Positions 28,212 through 37,123 of a stretch of 64,000 nucleotides of DNA are shown one piece after another; position 1 is the first letter of the stretch; each line of letters begins with the position of its first letter. A program made the position numbers and the translations under genes. Below the pieces are notes generated by a model. It had not been told where the DNA came from. It made no database searches and saw nothing but the letters and a program-made list of their open reading frames with translations. Location of the stretch: NCBI GenBank assembly GCA_963707835.1, contig CAVPRI010000002.1, forward strand, positions 806,001 through 870,000. The letters run 5' to 3'. This DNA comes from Bog-473 sp963707835. Lineage in GTDB: Bacteria > Actinomycetota > Acidimicrobiia > Acidimicrobiales > RAAP-2.

Positions 28212-29136
28212 TCAGGGGAGATCGGCGCCGGCGAGCACCTTCTCGGTGGCCGCCACGTCGGCCCGCATCTGGGCCACCAGGGCCTCGACCGAGTCGAAGC
28301 GCTGCTCGTCGCGCAGCCGGGCGGCGAAGCTCACGCCGGGCTCGCCTCGCCGTAGAGGTCGCCGTCGAAGTCGAGGAGGTAGGCCTCGAGCAGCGACGGG
28401 GCCGTTCCCGGCTCGTAGAAGGTGGGCCGGCGGCCCACCGAGATGGCCGCCTGGTGCAGCGACCCGTCGGCGCGGCGGTAGTGGCCGGCGTAGATGCCGT
28501 CGGCCGGCAGGGCGATCTCGTCGGGCACGGCCACGTTGGCGGTGGGGAACCCCAGTCGGGGCCACCGCGGCCGTCGCCGCGGACCACCGGGCCCCGCACC
28601 TCGTGGGGCCGCGCCAGCAGCCTGGCTGCCTCCTCCACCTCGCCGGCGGCCAGCAGCCGGCGGATGCGGGTGGACGAGACCGGCGTCCTGGCGCCGCCGC
28701 CGGTCAGGCCGATGCCCGACCACCTCGAAGCCGTGGCGTGCCCCATGCGCTGCAGCAGGGCCACGTTGCCCTGGCGGCTGTGGCCGAAGTGGAAGTTCTC
28801 CCCCACCACGACCAGGCGGGCCCCGAGCGCCTCGACGAGCACCTCGCTCGACGAAGTCCTCGGCCGACTCCTGGCCCGCTCGGCGTCGAAGCGCACCACC
28901 AGCGTGCGGTCGACGCCGCAGCTCGCCAGCAGCTCGAGCTTCTGGTCGAGGCTGGTCAGCAGCTTGGGGGCCGACTCGGGCCGCACCACCGAGGCCGGGT
29001 GGCGGTCGAAGGTGACCACGCCGTCGGGCAGCGCCGCCGCGGCCAGCGCGCTCGGACAGCCGGCGATCAGGGCGCGGTGGCCGAGGTGGACGCCGTCGTA
29101 GGCCCCGATGGTGACCGCGGTTCCGTTCCCGGACAT
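28212..29136 (-). CDS. ribF: Bifunctional riboflavin kinase/FAD synthetase (RibF), several frame breaks
   Basis: RibF phosphorylates riboflavin to FMN and adenylates it to FAD. From ATG 29136 the FAD-synthetase domain opens with TIGAYDGVHLGHR and continues through VVTFDRHPASVV, VVGENFHFGH and SSTRIRRLLAAGEVEEA. The C-terminal riboflavin-kinase domain (LGFPTANVAVPDEIALPADGIYAG, EAYLLDFDGDLYGE) lies in two other frames, ending at 28212. Indels are evident near 28340, 28563, 28720-28740 and 28845-28875, some compensating each other. Restored length is about 308 residues, normal for RibF. TACCCT eight bases before the ATG suggests its own promoter after truB. Confidence 0.9.
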
Positions 29137-29144
29137 CGCGACCG

Positions 29145-29150
29145 AGGGTA
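29145..29150 (-). promoter_or_regulatory. Predicted -10 of ribF
   Basis: TACCCT on the minus strand, 8 nt before the ribF ATG, in the 37-bp gap after truB. Confidence 0.45.
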
Positions 29151-29173
29151 GTCGGGCACCGCCGCGGTCCGGG

Positions 29174-30031
29174 TCACCCACCGGCGAGCACCACGGCCGG
29201 TCGGATGCGGTCGGTCCCGGTCGCCTCGTACACCGCCAGCAGCGTGCCGGCCTCGTCGAGCATGGCCCAGGGGCCCTCGCCCACCGGCGCCGAGCGGCAC
29301 CCTGTCGAGCGGGAGCCCGGTGCGGATGGAGGCCACCCACTCGGGCGCCACCGTGACCGGGTCGAGGTCGCGCATGGCCTGGGCCGGGCTGAGGACGCGG
29401 CCGGCCCGATCTCGTCGAGGCGGCGCATCTCGGGACCACCGAAGGAGCCGATGCGCGTCCGTCGCAGGTCGGCCAGGTGGGCCCCACCGCCCAGGGCGCG
29501 GCCGAGATCCTGGGCCAGGACCCGCACGTAGGTGCCCGACGAGCACTGGATCTCGCAGCGGTAGATCCCCGGACGCTGCCGCGTCGGGTTCGATGTCGAA
29601 CCGGTACACGGTGACCGGGCGCGGCGGGCGCTCGACCTCGATGCCCTGGCGCGCCAGCTCGTGCAGCCGGCGGCCACCCACCTTGACGGCCGAGACCATC
29701 GGCGGAACCTGCTCGATCTCCCCCGTCAGCCCCTCCGCCGCGGCCCGCACCTGGGCGGGGGTGACGCCGGCCATGTCGTAGGTGGCCACGACCTCGCCCG
29801 AGGCGTCGAGGGTGGTCGTCTCGACGCCCAGGACGACTCGGTGGTGTAGGTCTTGGGGAGCGCGGTCAAGAAGCGCAGCAGGCGCGTGGCCCGGCCCAGG
29901 CCGACCAGCAGAACCCCGGTGGCGTCTGGGTCGAGGGTGCCGGCGTGGCCCACCCGGCGCTGCCCGAAGATGCGCCGGCACCGTGCCACCACGTCGTGGG
30001 AGGTCCAGCCGGCCTCCTTGTCGACGACCAC
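29174..30031 (-). CDS. truB: tRNA pseudouridine(55) synthase (TruB), several frame breaks
   Basis: TruB makes pseudouridine 55 in the T-loop of all tRNAs. The sequence VVVDKEAGWTSHDVVARCRR is followed by the catalytic motif GHAGTLDPDATGVLLVG, with the nucleophilic aspartate. The frame then slips near 29838, 29578, 29405 and 29300, while recognisable segments (VPPMVSAVKVGGRRLHELARQGIEVER, split across text; SSGTYVRVLAQDLG) remain in order down to the stop at 29174. GTG at 30031 is the only plausible start close to VVDKEAGW, but conserved residues (DTNGL) precede it. The true start may therefore be a little upstream, inside the end of rbfA. Confidence 0.88.
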
Positions 30032-30420
30032 CAGGCCGTTGGTGTCCTCGCTCGGACCGCGTCCCCGGCCTGCGTCCCCCCCTCGTGCAGGGTGCGCAGC
30101 AGCTCCTCGATCCGGGACCCGCTGGCGACGGCCGGGTCGGCCTCGAAGCGGAGCCGCGGCGTGCGCTTGAGGGTCATCTGCGCCCCCACGCTGCGCTGGA
30201 GATGAGCCCGGTGGTCCTCGAGCACGGTCGCCACCTCGTCGTCGAGGGAGGAGAGGTAGACGACGGCGGTGCGCATGTCGGGCGCCACCTCCACCGAGGT
30301 GACCGTCAACATGGGCACCTCGTCGGCATCGACCAGGCGCTCGAGCTCCTCGGCCACCACCTGCCGCAACACCTGGTTCACCCGCAACGCACGCGGGTAG
30401 GTCGCCGTGCGCCGTCTCAC
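29866..30420 (-). CDS. rbfA: Ribosome-binding factor A (RbfA), 3' end uncertain
   Basis: RbfA is a KH-fold protein needed for 16S rRNA 5'-end maturation and cold adaptation. From GTG 30420 the sequence RVNQVLRQVVAEELERLVD, TVTSVEVAPDMRTAVVYLS and LRFEADPAVASGSRIEELLRTLHE is a full RbfA of about 120 residues, ending near 30050. Beyond that point the open frame (to 29866) is only out-of-frame truB and is probably not real. No stop codon occurs in any frame between the end of the RbfA domain and TruB. Either an indel has hidden the stop, or the two are fused. Confidence 0.85.
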   Translation of the reverse strand: MRRRTATYPRALRVNQVLRQVVAEELERLVDADEVPMLTVTSVEVAPDMRTAVVYLSSLDDEVATVLEDHRAHLQRSVGAQMTLKRTPRLRFEADPAVASGSRIEELLRTLHEGGTQAGDAVRARTPTAWWSSTRRPAGPPTTWWHGAGASSGSAGWATPAPSTQTPPGFCWSAWAGPRACCAS

Positions 30421-30449
30421 AGCTTCAGCTCCTCAGCTCGTGGTGTCCA

Positions 30450-30471
30450 GCGCCCGGGCCGACCCGGGCGC
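30450..30471 (-). other. Hairpin between infB and rbfA
   Basis: GCGCCCGGG (30450-30458) and CCCGGGCGC (30463-30471) form a 9-bp perfect stem with a CCGA loop, 9 bases after the infB stop. No U-tract follows. It could mark partial termination or an RNA-processing site within the operon. Confidence 0.6.
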
Positions 30472-30480
30472 CCAGGAGGA

Positions 30481-33306
30481 CTAGCTCCTGGCGATCTCGC
30501 GCTCCTCGTACGTCTCGATGACGTCGCCGTCCTTGAGGTCCTGGAAGTCGGACAGCCCGATGCCGCACTCGAAGCCGGCCGCCACCTCGCGGACGTCGTC
30601 CTTGAAGCGGCGCAGCGAGTTGATCGATCCCTTCCAGATCACCGTGCCATCGCGGAGGAACCGCACCTTCGAGCCGCGGGTGATCTTGCCGTCACGCACG
30701 TAGCAGCCCGCAATGGCGCCGATGCGCGGGCACGCGGAAGATCTCGCGGACCTCGGCCTCGCCGGTGACCACCTCCTCGAAGAGTGGGGAGAGCAGGCCC
30801 AGCATGGCTGCCTCGAGGTCCTCGAGCAGCTTGTAGATGATCTCGTAGGTGCGGATCTCCACGTCGGACGCCTCGGCCAGCTCGCGCGACCGCTTGTCGG
30901 GGCGCACGTTGAAGCCGATGATGGTGGCGTTCGAGGCCGATGCCAACTGCACGTCGTTCTCCGTCACGCCGCCGATGCCACGCAGCACGAAGCTCAGCTT
31001 CACGTCATCGCGCTCGAGACGTTTGAGCGACTCGGTCACCGCCTCGAGCGAACCCTGCACGTCGGCCTTGAGGACGATGTTGAGGGTGGCGGTCTCGCCG
31101 CGCGAGATCTGGTCGAAGAGGTCCTCGAGCCGGGCCCCCGAGGCACCGGCCACCGGCTTGTGTCCGGAGAGCCGCACGCGCTGCGCCCGGGCCTCCCCGA
31201 GGGTGCGCGCCCGGGTCAGGTCCTTGGCCCCCCGCAGCTCGTCACCGGCATGGGGCGGCTCGGAGAAGCCGAGCACCTGGACCGGGGTCGAGGGCAGCGC
31301 CTCTTTGATGTGGTCACCGTGGTCGTCCACGAGCGCCTTGACCTTGCCCCAGGCCGAGCCCGCGACGACGGGGTCGCCGACTCGTAGCGTCCCCTGCTCG
31401 ACGATGACCGTGGCCACCGGTCCCCGCCCGGCCTCGAGGTTGGCCTCGAGCACGACGCCCCGGCCGTGGCCCTCGACGCGAGCTGTGAGCTCTTCGACCT
31501 CGGCGACCAGGACGATCTGCTCGAGCAGCTCGTCGACCCCCGCACCGGTCATCGCCGAGACCTGCACCGTGATGGTGTCGCCGCCCCACGCCTCGGGCAC
31601 CAGTTGGCGCTCGGAGAGCTGCTGGAGCACGCGCTGGGGGTCGGCGTCGGGCCGGTCCATCTTGTTGACGGCCACGATGATGGGCACGTCGGCCGCCATG
31701 GCGTGGTCGATCGCCTCGATCGTCTGAGGCATGACGCCGTCGTCGGCGGCCACCACCAGGATCACGATGTCGGTGACCTGCGCGCCACGGGCCCGCATGG
31801 CCGTGAAGGCGGCGTGGCCCGGCGTGTCGATGAAGGTGATGGGATGACCCTGCCACTCCACCTGGTAGGCGCCGATGTGCTGGGTGATGCCTCCCGCCTC
31901 GCCGGCCACCACGTCGGTGGAGCGGATGCGGTCGAGCAGCAGGGTCTTGCCGTGGTCGACATGGCCCATCACGGTGACGACGGGCGGGCGTGGCCGCAGC
32001 TCGGCTTCCTCCTCCTCGTCCTCCTCCTCGAAGTAGCGGGCGAGCAGCTCCGCCTCCTGCTCCTCGCCGGGGTCGACCAGGCGTACCTCGGCGCCGATCT
32101 CGGCGGCGAAGAGCTCGATCATGTCGTCGGTCAGGGACTGCGTGGCCGTGACCATCTCGCCCTGGAGAAGCAGGAAGCGCACGATGTCACCGGCGCTGCG
32201 GTTCAGCTTGGGCCCGAGGTCGCGCGCCGTCGAGCCGCGCTCGACGATCACCTCACCCTCGGGCACCGGGGCCGTCGAGGGCTGGTAGGTGGTCAGCTGT
32301 GTCGGCTCAAGCTCCTCGAGGTTGCGCCGGCGCCGGCGGGCCCGGCGCTGGGGTGGCCGCCGCCCGGGAAGGCCACCGCGCCCGCCGGGGGGCGGACCTC
32401 CGGCCGGAGCGCCCGGTCCCGAGCGCCCACCGAAACCACCCGACGGGCGGCCTCCGTACCCGCCGCCCGCGGCCCCTGGGGGACGGCCGGCGCCGGGGGC
32501 AGGACGGCCACCGGTGCGTTGCGGGTACGCGCCGCCCGGACGCGAACCCGAGGGCGGCGCGGCGCGGCGCCCCCCATGCCGGGCGGGGGTGGGATCGGGC
32601 GCCCGCTTGGACCGAGGGGCGGACGACCCGGTGGCGGGGGCACGGGCTTGCCCGAAGGGCTCATGGGCGGTCGCACGGCACGCCGACGCTGGTCAGGCGC
32701 GGTCGGCGCCTCCGGTGACTGCATCACCGGTGCGTGTGCCTGGGCCGGTGCGTGCGTCTGGGCCGGTGCCGACGGGGCGACGGCAGGTGCAGCAGGTGCA
32801 GCAGGTGCAGCAGGTGGGGCAGCAGATGCCGCGGGTGCCGCCGGCGGGGCGGCGGGTGCGGCCGGTGGCGGCGAGGTCGGGCGGCTGCTGATCAGACGCG
32901 ACGGGCGGGCCACCCCGTCGGGTGGCACCGACGGGGATGCCGCCAGCGGGCGGGCCGGTGCCTTCTTGGCCGGGGCGACGGCACCTGAACTCGAGGCCGC
33001 TACCCGCCTGGACGAGGTGCCCGCGGCGGAGCCACGATCGGATCCGGCGCCGTCGGAGGGCGTGGCGCCCGTGGGTGTGCCTTGAGCCGGGGCGGCCTTC
33101 TTGGCCGGCTCGGGCTCCTCGGGTTGGACAGGTCGCCGGAGTCCCTCGGCGTCGGCCTTACGGCGGACGCGGTCGGCCTGCGCGTCCTCGATCGAGGACG
33201 AGTGGCTCTTGACCCCGATCCCGAGGGAAAGGGCCAGCTCGAGTCCCTCCTTGTTGGTGAGACCGAGCTCCTTGGCCAGCTCATAGACGCGGATCTTCTT
33301 TGGCAA
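30481..33306 (-). CDS. infB: Translation initiation factor IF-2, two frame breaks
   Basis: IF-2 is the GTPase that places fMet-tRNA on the ribosome. It starts at TTG 33306 with the IF2_N motif IRVYELAKELGLTNKEGLELA. A long Ala/Pro-rich then Gly/Pro/Arg-rich linker runs to about residue 340. A frame break near 32570 lies in the linker; past it the reading is PGRRPPQRRARRRRRNLEELEP. The G domain follows with GHVDHGKT, DTPGHAAF and NKMD. An extra G near 30732 breaks the C-terminal beta-barrel domain, which resumes as YVRDGKITRGSKVRFLRDG and ends EEREIARS. The two indels cancel, leaving 942 codons, a usual actinobacterial IF-2 size. Confidence 0.93.
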
Positions 33307-33358
33307 GTGGTCTTCTTCGTCCTTCGTTCGTTGCGGGGCCCGGCGTCACTTCAGCCCC

Positions 33359-33637
33359 TTATCCTCGCACATCGGGTGCAGGATCCCCCCACACCCGTTC
33401 CAGATCGACTCGCAACCGTTCTGCCTCGCCGCCGACGGGGGCGGCGAAGGCCCGTTCGAACCCGTGCCGCCGCACCGCGAGCTTCAGGCAGTCGAGCGAA
33501 CCCCGGCACAGCCACGCACCCCGCCCCGCACCGTGGCGGTCGACCACCAGGTGCCCTGCGGGCCGGCGGACCACCCGGACCAGCCGGTCGGCCGGAAGGG
33601 CGCGCCGGCAGCCGATGCAGGTCCGGGTCGGCGCTAT
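33359..33637 (-). CDS. ylxR: YlxR (DUF448) family RNA-binding protein with apparent ATA start
   Basis: YlxR-type proteins sit between nusA and infB in most Gram-positive genomes and bind RNA or influence rnpB and ribosome metabolism. The 92-residue product has the family motif TRTCIGCRR (paired cysteines), LVRVVRRPAGHLVVD, GRGAWLC and RAFAAPV. No ATG, GTG or TTG lies close enough upstream to include the cysteine motif. The reading frame instead begins naturally at an ATA (33637) spaced 7 bases from a GGAGG, and it overlaps the nusA stop as ATAG. It is either a rare AUA start or a sequence error for ATG. Confidence 0.82.
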   Translation of the reverse strand: MAPTRTCIGCRRALPADRLVRVVRRPAGHLVVDRHGAGRGAWLCRGSLDCLKLAVRRHGFERAFAAPVGGEAERLRVDLERVWGDPAPDVRG

Positions 33638-34938
33638 GCCTCCGCCTCCTGAGTCTCGCCCGCGCCGTCCTCGGCGGGGGTGGCCTCCGGACCCCCTGCC
33701 GCGGCTTCCGCGGATGGGACGGCTTCCACCGATGGCGAGGCCTCGCCGGGTGGCGCGGCCTCGCCGGTCGAAACGGCATCCGCGGCGGGCTCTGCCGCCT
33801 CGGACGCCTCGGACGCCTCGGCCTGGTCTTCGGCCTGGTGCGTCCACTCTTCGGCCGACATGGCCTCGCCGCCCTCGGCCGGCTTCCAAACCAGCTCGCC
33901 GCTCTCGTCCTCGACCCACTCGCCCTCGGCCCACTCCTGGTCGCCGTAGCCGGCCTCCTCCTCGGCCAGCTGGGTCTCGCTCTTGATGTCGATCCGCCAC
34001 CCGGTCAGGCGGGCGGCCAGGCGGGCGTTCTGCCCCTCCTTGCCGATGGCTAGGGAGAGCTGGAAGTCGCTCACGATCACCGTCGCCGTCCCGGTCTCCT
34101 CGTCGAGGCGCACCTCGCGCACCCGGGCCGGGGCCAGCGCGTTCTGGATCAGCTCCACCGGGTCGTCGGAGAACGGCACGACGTCGACACGTTCACCTCG
34201 CAGCTCGTTGGTCACCATGCGCACCCGCGATCCCCGAGCGCCCACGCACGCCCCGACCGGGTCCACGTTGGGATCGTTGGACCACACGGCGATCTTGGTG
34301 CGGTGGCCCGGCTCGCGGGCCGCCGCCTTGATCTCCACCACCCCCGAGCCGATCTCGGGCACCTCGAGCTCGAAGAGCCGCTTGATCAATCCGGGGTGGG
34401 TCCGGCTCACCACGATCTGGGGCCCCTTGGTCGTCTTGCGCACCTCGACGATGTAGGCCTTCAGGCGCGCCCCGTGCTCGTAGCGCTCGTAGGAGACCTG
34501 CTCGGCCTGGGGCAACAGCGCCTCCACCTTGCCCAGGTCGAGCAGGGTGTAGCGGTTGTCGGTCTGCTGGACGATACCGGTCACGATGTCGCCCTCACGG
34601 CCGGCGTACTCCTCGTACTTCATGTCCCGCTCGACCTCGCGGATCCGCTGGAGGATCACCTGCTTGGCCGTCTGGGCGGCGATCCGCCCGAAGTCGTCGG
34701 GGGTGTCGTCCCACTCGCGCACGACCTCGCCGTCCTCGTTGAGCTCCTGGCCGTAGACCCGGATCTCGCCCGAGTCGGGGTCGATGGTGACCACCGCCTC
34801 CTCGGCGGCGTCGGGCCGGCGCTTGTACGCCGCCACCAGCGCATTGGCCAGGGCGTCGAGCAACGTGTCGACCGAGATCCCCTTGTCGCGCGCGATCTGA
34901 CCCAACGCGTCGAGGAACTCGAAATTGGTCTTGCTCAT
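33634..34938 (-). CDS. nusA: Transcription termination/antitermination factor NusA
   Basis: NusA binds RNA polymerase and nascent RNA, affecting pausing, termination and rRNA antitermination. The 434-residue protein has the N-terminal RNAP-binding domain (FEFLDALGQIARDKGISVDTLLDAL), an S1 domain (EGDIVTGIVQQTD), and two KH domains (VGACVGARGSRVRMVTNELRG; LAIGKEGQNARLAARLTGW). A long acidic Ala/Glu-rich C-terminal tail of about 90 residues replaces the AR repeats of E. coli. The ATG at 34938 overlaps the rimP stop (ATGA). It is intact and lies second in the operon behind the strong extended -10 promoter at 35649-35657. Confidence 0.96.
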   Translation of the reverse strand: MSKTNFEFLDALGQIARDKGISVDTLLDALANALVAAYKRRPDAAEEAVVTIDPDSGEIRVYGQELNEDGEVVREWDDTPDDFGRIAAQTAKQVILQRIREVERDMKYEEYAGREGDIVTGIVQQTDNRYTLLDLGKVEALLPQAEQVSYERYEHGARLKAYIVEVRKTTKGPQIVVSRTHPGLIKRLFELEVPEIGSGVVEIKAAAREPGHRTKIAVWSNDPNVDPVGACVGARGSRVRMVTNELRGERVDVVPFSDDPVELIQNALAPARVREVRLDEETGTATVIVSDFQLSLAIGKEGQNARLAARLTGWRIDIKSETQLAEEEAGYGDQEWAEGEWVEDESGELVWKPAEGGEAMSAEEWTHQAEDQAEASEASEAAEPAADAVSTGEAAPPGEASPSVEAVPSAEAAAGGPEATPAEDGAGETQEAEA

Positions 34939-35471
34939 GGCCGCTTCACCCTCTCACTCTTCGTACGCCTGTGCTGTGCGGCCTTGGTCGGTCCAGCCGT
35001 TCCCTTGGCCCCTGCGGGCCCCCACTCGAACACGGTGCGCGCCCGTTCGATCCGTTCGTAGGGCACGTGCACCTCGCCACCGGGCACCTCGTCCCCGGCC
35101 AGGGTGCACCCCGAGTCGTCCGCCGACATCAGGGTGCCCGTGATGCGGCGCACTTCCGCCGTGCCCGCGTCGACGCGCAGCGTCACCTTCTCCCCGACCG
35201 CCCGGGCGAAGTGGGACGGCGTACGGAGCCGCCGCTCGAGCCCCGGGCTCGAAAGCGACAGGATGTAGCGGCCCGGAATGGGATCGAGGACGTCGAGAGC
35301 CGCCGAGACGTCCCGGGTGGCCTCACTCAGCTCGTCGAGGCCCACCCCTCCGTCGCGATCGACGAAGACGGTGAGCTCGGTGCCGCGTACCTCCACGTCC
35401 ACCAGGTCGAGACCGCGTGCTTCGAGCACGGGCGACAGCTCGCCCGCCAGATCCGTCGTGTCCTTGTGCAC
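34935..35471 (-). CDS. rimP: Ribosome maturation factor RimP
   Basis: RimP assists 30S subunit assembly. The 178-residue protein shows the N-terminal domain (LVDVEVRGTELTVFVDRDGGVGLDEL) and the hallmark PIPGRYILSLSSPGLERRLRTPSHFARAVG. A basic tail (QHRRTKSERVKRP) follows. Two GTG codons could start it. I favour 35471 because the GGAGGAG run is about 9 bases upstream, whereas it directly abuts GTG 35480. It is the first gene of the nusA operon, and its roughly 165-base leader holds a perfect hairpin and three 15-bp repeats. Confidence 0.93.
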   Translation of the reverse strand: MHKDTTDLAGELSPVLEARGLDLVDVEVRGTELTVFVDRDGGVGLDELSEATRDVSAALDVLDPIPGRYILSLSSPGLERRLRTPSHFARAVGEKVTLRVDAGTAEVRRITGTLMSADDSGCTLAGDEVPGGEVHVPYERIERARTVFEWGPAGAKGTAGPTKAAQHRRTKSERVKRP

Positions 35472-35507
35472 GGCTGTCACCTCCTCCTCGGTCTCCTCGT
35501 TCCGGAC

Positions 35508-35552
35508 TGCTCACTACGACCCTGCTCACTGCCACTGTGCTCACTGCGGCAC
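35508..35552. repeat. Three 15-bp tandem units in the rimP leader
   Basis: TGCTCACT recurs at 35508, 35523 and 35538, exactly 15 bp apart, with diverged spacers. On the transcript strand each copy reads AGTGAGCA. Function unknown. Confidence 0.6.
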
Positions 35553-35587
35553 CCGTGCCCTCCACCCGACCTCGCCCCGTAATGCGA

Positions 35588-35611
35588 AAGCGTGGGCCGC
35601 AGCCCACGCTT
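35588..35611 (-). terminator. Hairpin in the rimP-nusA leader (attenuator or terminator)
   Basis: AAGCGTGGGC (35588-35597) and GCCCACGCTT (35602-35611) form a 10-bp perfect stem with a CGCA loop. On the minus strand it is followed by TTCGCATT. It lies downstream of the TGCTATAAT promoter and upstream of rimP, so it is transcribed as leader RNA and could attenuate the operon. It could also end transcripts from proS. Confidence 0.65.
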
Positions 35612-35648
35612 CAACGAGGTACTGATCTAAAAATGGAGAGCCGCCCGA

Positions 35649-35657
35649 ATTATAGCA
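35649..35657 (-). promoter_or_regulatory. Extended -10 promoter of the rimP-nusA-infB operon
   Basis: TGCTATAAT on the minus strand is a perfect extended -10 element, the only full TATAAT I noticed in this GC-rich window. It lies 30 bp after proS and about 165 bp before rimP, with no good -35, as expected of TGn promoters. Confidence 0.75.
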
Positions 35658-35686
35658 ACCCCAGGTCCGTGATCCCCTGGTCCCGG

Positions 35687-37099
35687 TCAGTACGACCGCC
35701 CGACGACGGCCACGAGCTCGTCGTCGGCGTCGTCGTGCTCGGCCAGGGAGCCGTCGGGGCGCTGGAGGCAGCGCACCGTGAGCGCGTGCTGTGCCAGCTC
35801 GTCCTCTCCCGTGGGCCCCAGCGCCCGGACCGGCAGGCGGGCGAAGCCGCTCGCCCCGGCCTCGACCGCCTCGACCAGAGTCGCCACCTCGACCGTGCGG
35901 GCGTCACGCGACGTCGTCGCCTCGGCCAGCAGGTCCGCACCGGCGGAGGCGAGCACGGCGGTGACCGTCTTGGCCACCTCGCCCAGGGCCACCGCCTGCT
36001 TGTCCCGCGTGTGCCGGGTCACCACGGTCACGGTGCCCTGGGCCAGGTCGCGGGGACCCACCTCCACGCGCGCCGGGACGCCCTTGAGCTCCCAGCCCAC
36101 GCTGCGCCGCCCGAACGAGGTGTCGGTGCGGTCGTCGAGTCGGACCCGGTGGCCCGCCGCTCGTAGCTCGTCGGCCAGCGCGCCGGCCGCCGCGGCGACC
36201 TCGGGCGTGTCCTTGACCACCAGGACCACGACCTGCATGGGCGCCAGGGCCGGAGGGAGCCGCAAGCCGAAGTCGTCGCCGTGGCCCATGACCAGCGCGC
36301 CGATGAGCCGGGTCGAGACTCCCCACGACGTCTGCCACACGTACTCGAGCGTGCCCGAAGTGGTGGAGTAGGTGATGTCGAACGGGCGGGAGAAGTTCTG
36401 CCCGAGCTCGTGGCTGGTGCCCATCTGCAGTGCCTTCCCGTCGCCCATCATGCCCTCGCAGGTCCAGGTGCGATCGGCCCCGGCGAAGCGCTCGCGGGCG
36501 GTCTTGTGGCCGGTGACCACGGGGAGGCCGAGCACCTCGATCATGGTGGTGCGGTACACGTCGTTGAGGATCCGCAGCGCGTAGGCGCGCGCGTCCTCCT
36601 CGGTGGCGTGGGCCGTGTGGCCCTCCTGCCACAGGAATTCGCTCGTGCGCAGGAACAGCCGGGGACGTAGCTCCCAGCGCACCACGTTGGCCCACTGGTT
36701 GATGAGCAGGGGCAGGTCCCGGTAGCTCTGCACCCACTTGGAGAAGAAAGAGTTGATGACGGTCTCGCTGGTCGGGCGGACCACCAGCGGCTCCTCGAGC
36801 TCCTTCCCGCCACCGTGGGTGACCACGGCCAGCTCGGGGGCGAACCCCTCCACGTGCTCGGCCTCGAGCTTCAAGAAGGATTCGGGGATGAACAGGGGGA
36901 AGTAGGCGTTCTCCGCACCAGCTTCCTTGATCCGCCGGTCGAGCTCGGCCTGGATGAGCTCCCAGATGCCGTACCCCCAGGGTCGGATGACCATGGTGCC
37001 CCGGGCCGGGCCGTTGTCGGCCATCTCGGCGCCGGCGATCACCTCCTGGTACCAGCGCGGGAAGTCCTCTTGGCGCGTGACGATCGCTCCTTTGGCCAT
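35687..37099 (-). CDS. proS: Prolyl-tRNA synthetase, short archaeal/eukaryote-like type
   Basis: This class II aminoacyl-tRNA synthetase charges tRNA-Pro. At 470 residues it lacks the YbaK-like editing insertion of the long bacterial form. It has the short type's KGAIVTRQEDFPRWYQEVI start, PLFIPESFL, LVVRPTSETVI, RPRLFLRTSEFLWQEGHTAHAT (motif 2) and a terminal tyrosine (GRSY). The ATG at 37099 is preceded by TACCCT and exactly six bases, so a leaderless message is likely. The gene stands alone between ispG and the rimP promoter and is intact. Confidence 0.95.
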   Translation of the reverse strand: MAKGAIVTRQEDFPRWYQEVIAGAEMADNGPARGTMVIRPWGYGIWELIQAELDRRIKEAGAENAYFPLFIPESFLKLEAEHVEGFAPELAVVTHGGGKELEEPLVVRPTSETVINSFFSKWVQSYRDLPLLINQWANVVRWELRPRLFLRTSEFLWQEGHTAHATEEDARAYALRILNDVYRTTMIEVLGLPVVTGHKTARERFAGADRTWTCEGMMGDGKALQMGTSHELGQNFSRPFDITYSTTSGTLEYVWQTSWGVSTRLIGALVMGHGDDFGLRLPPALAPMQVVVLVVKDTPEVAAAAGALADELRAAGHRVRLDDRTDTSFGRRSVGWELKGVPARVEVGPRDLAQGTVTVVTRHTRDKQAVALGEVAKTVTAVLASAGADLLAEATTSRDARTVEVATLVEAVEAGASGFARLPVRALGPTGEDELAQHALTVRCLQRPDGSLAEHDDADDELVAVVGRSY

Positions 37100-37105
37100 C
37101 CGTGC

Positions 37106-37111
37106 AGGGTA
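37106..37111 (-). promoter_or_regulatory. Predicted -10 of proS (leaderless)
   Basis: TACCCT on the minus strand, six bases (GCACGG) before the proS ATG, in the 24-bp gap after ispG. Confidence 0.65.
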
Positions 37112-37123
37112 GTTGCTGCCGGC

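Noticed and set aside
24520..30065. A regular period of about 77 bases in the frameshift positions, as from a file-format artefact
   Set aside because: Some intervals in ribF fit, but those in truB (about 260, 173 and 105 bases) and pnp do not. The spacing looks irregular.
24520..30065. Real pseudogenisation or programmed frameshifting of pnp, rpsO, ribF and truB
   Set aside because: Several essential genes in a row with many compensating indels and full residue conservation argue for sequence error.
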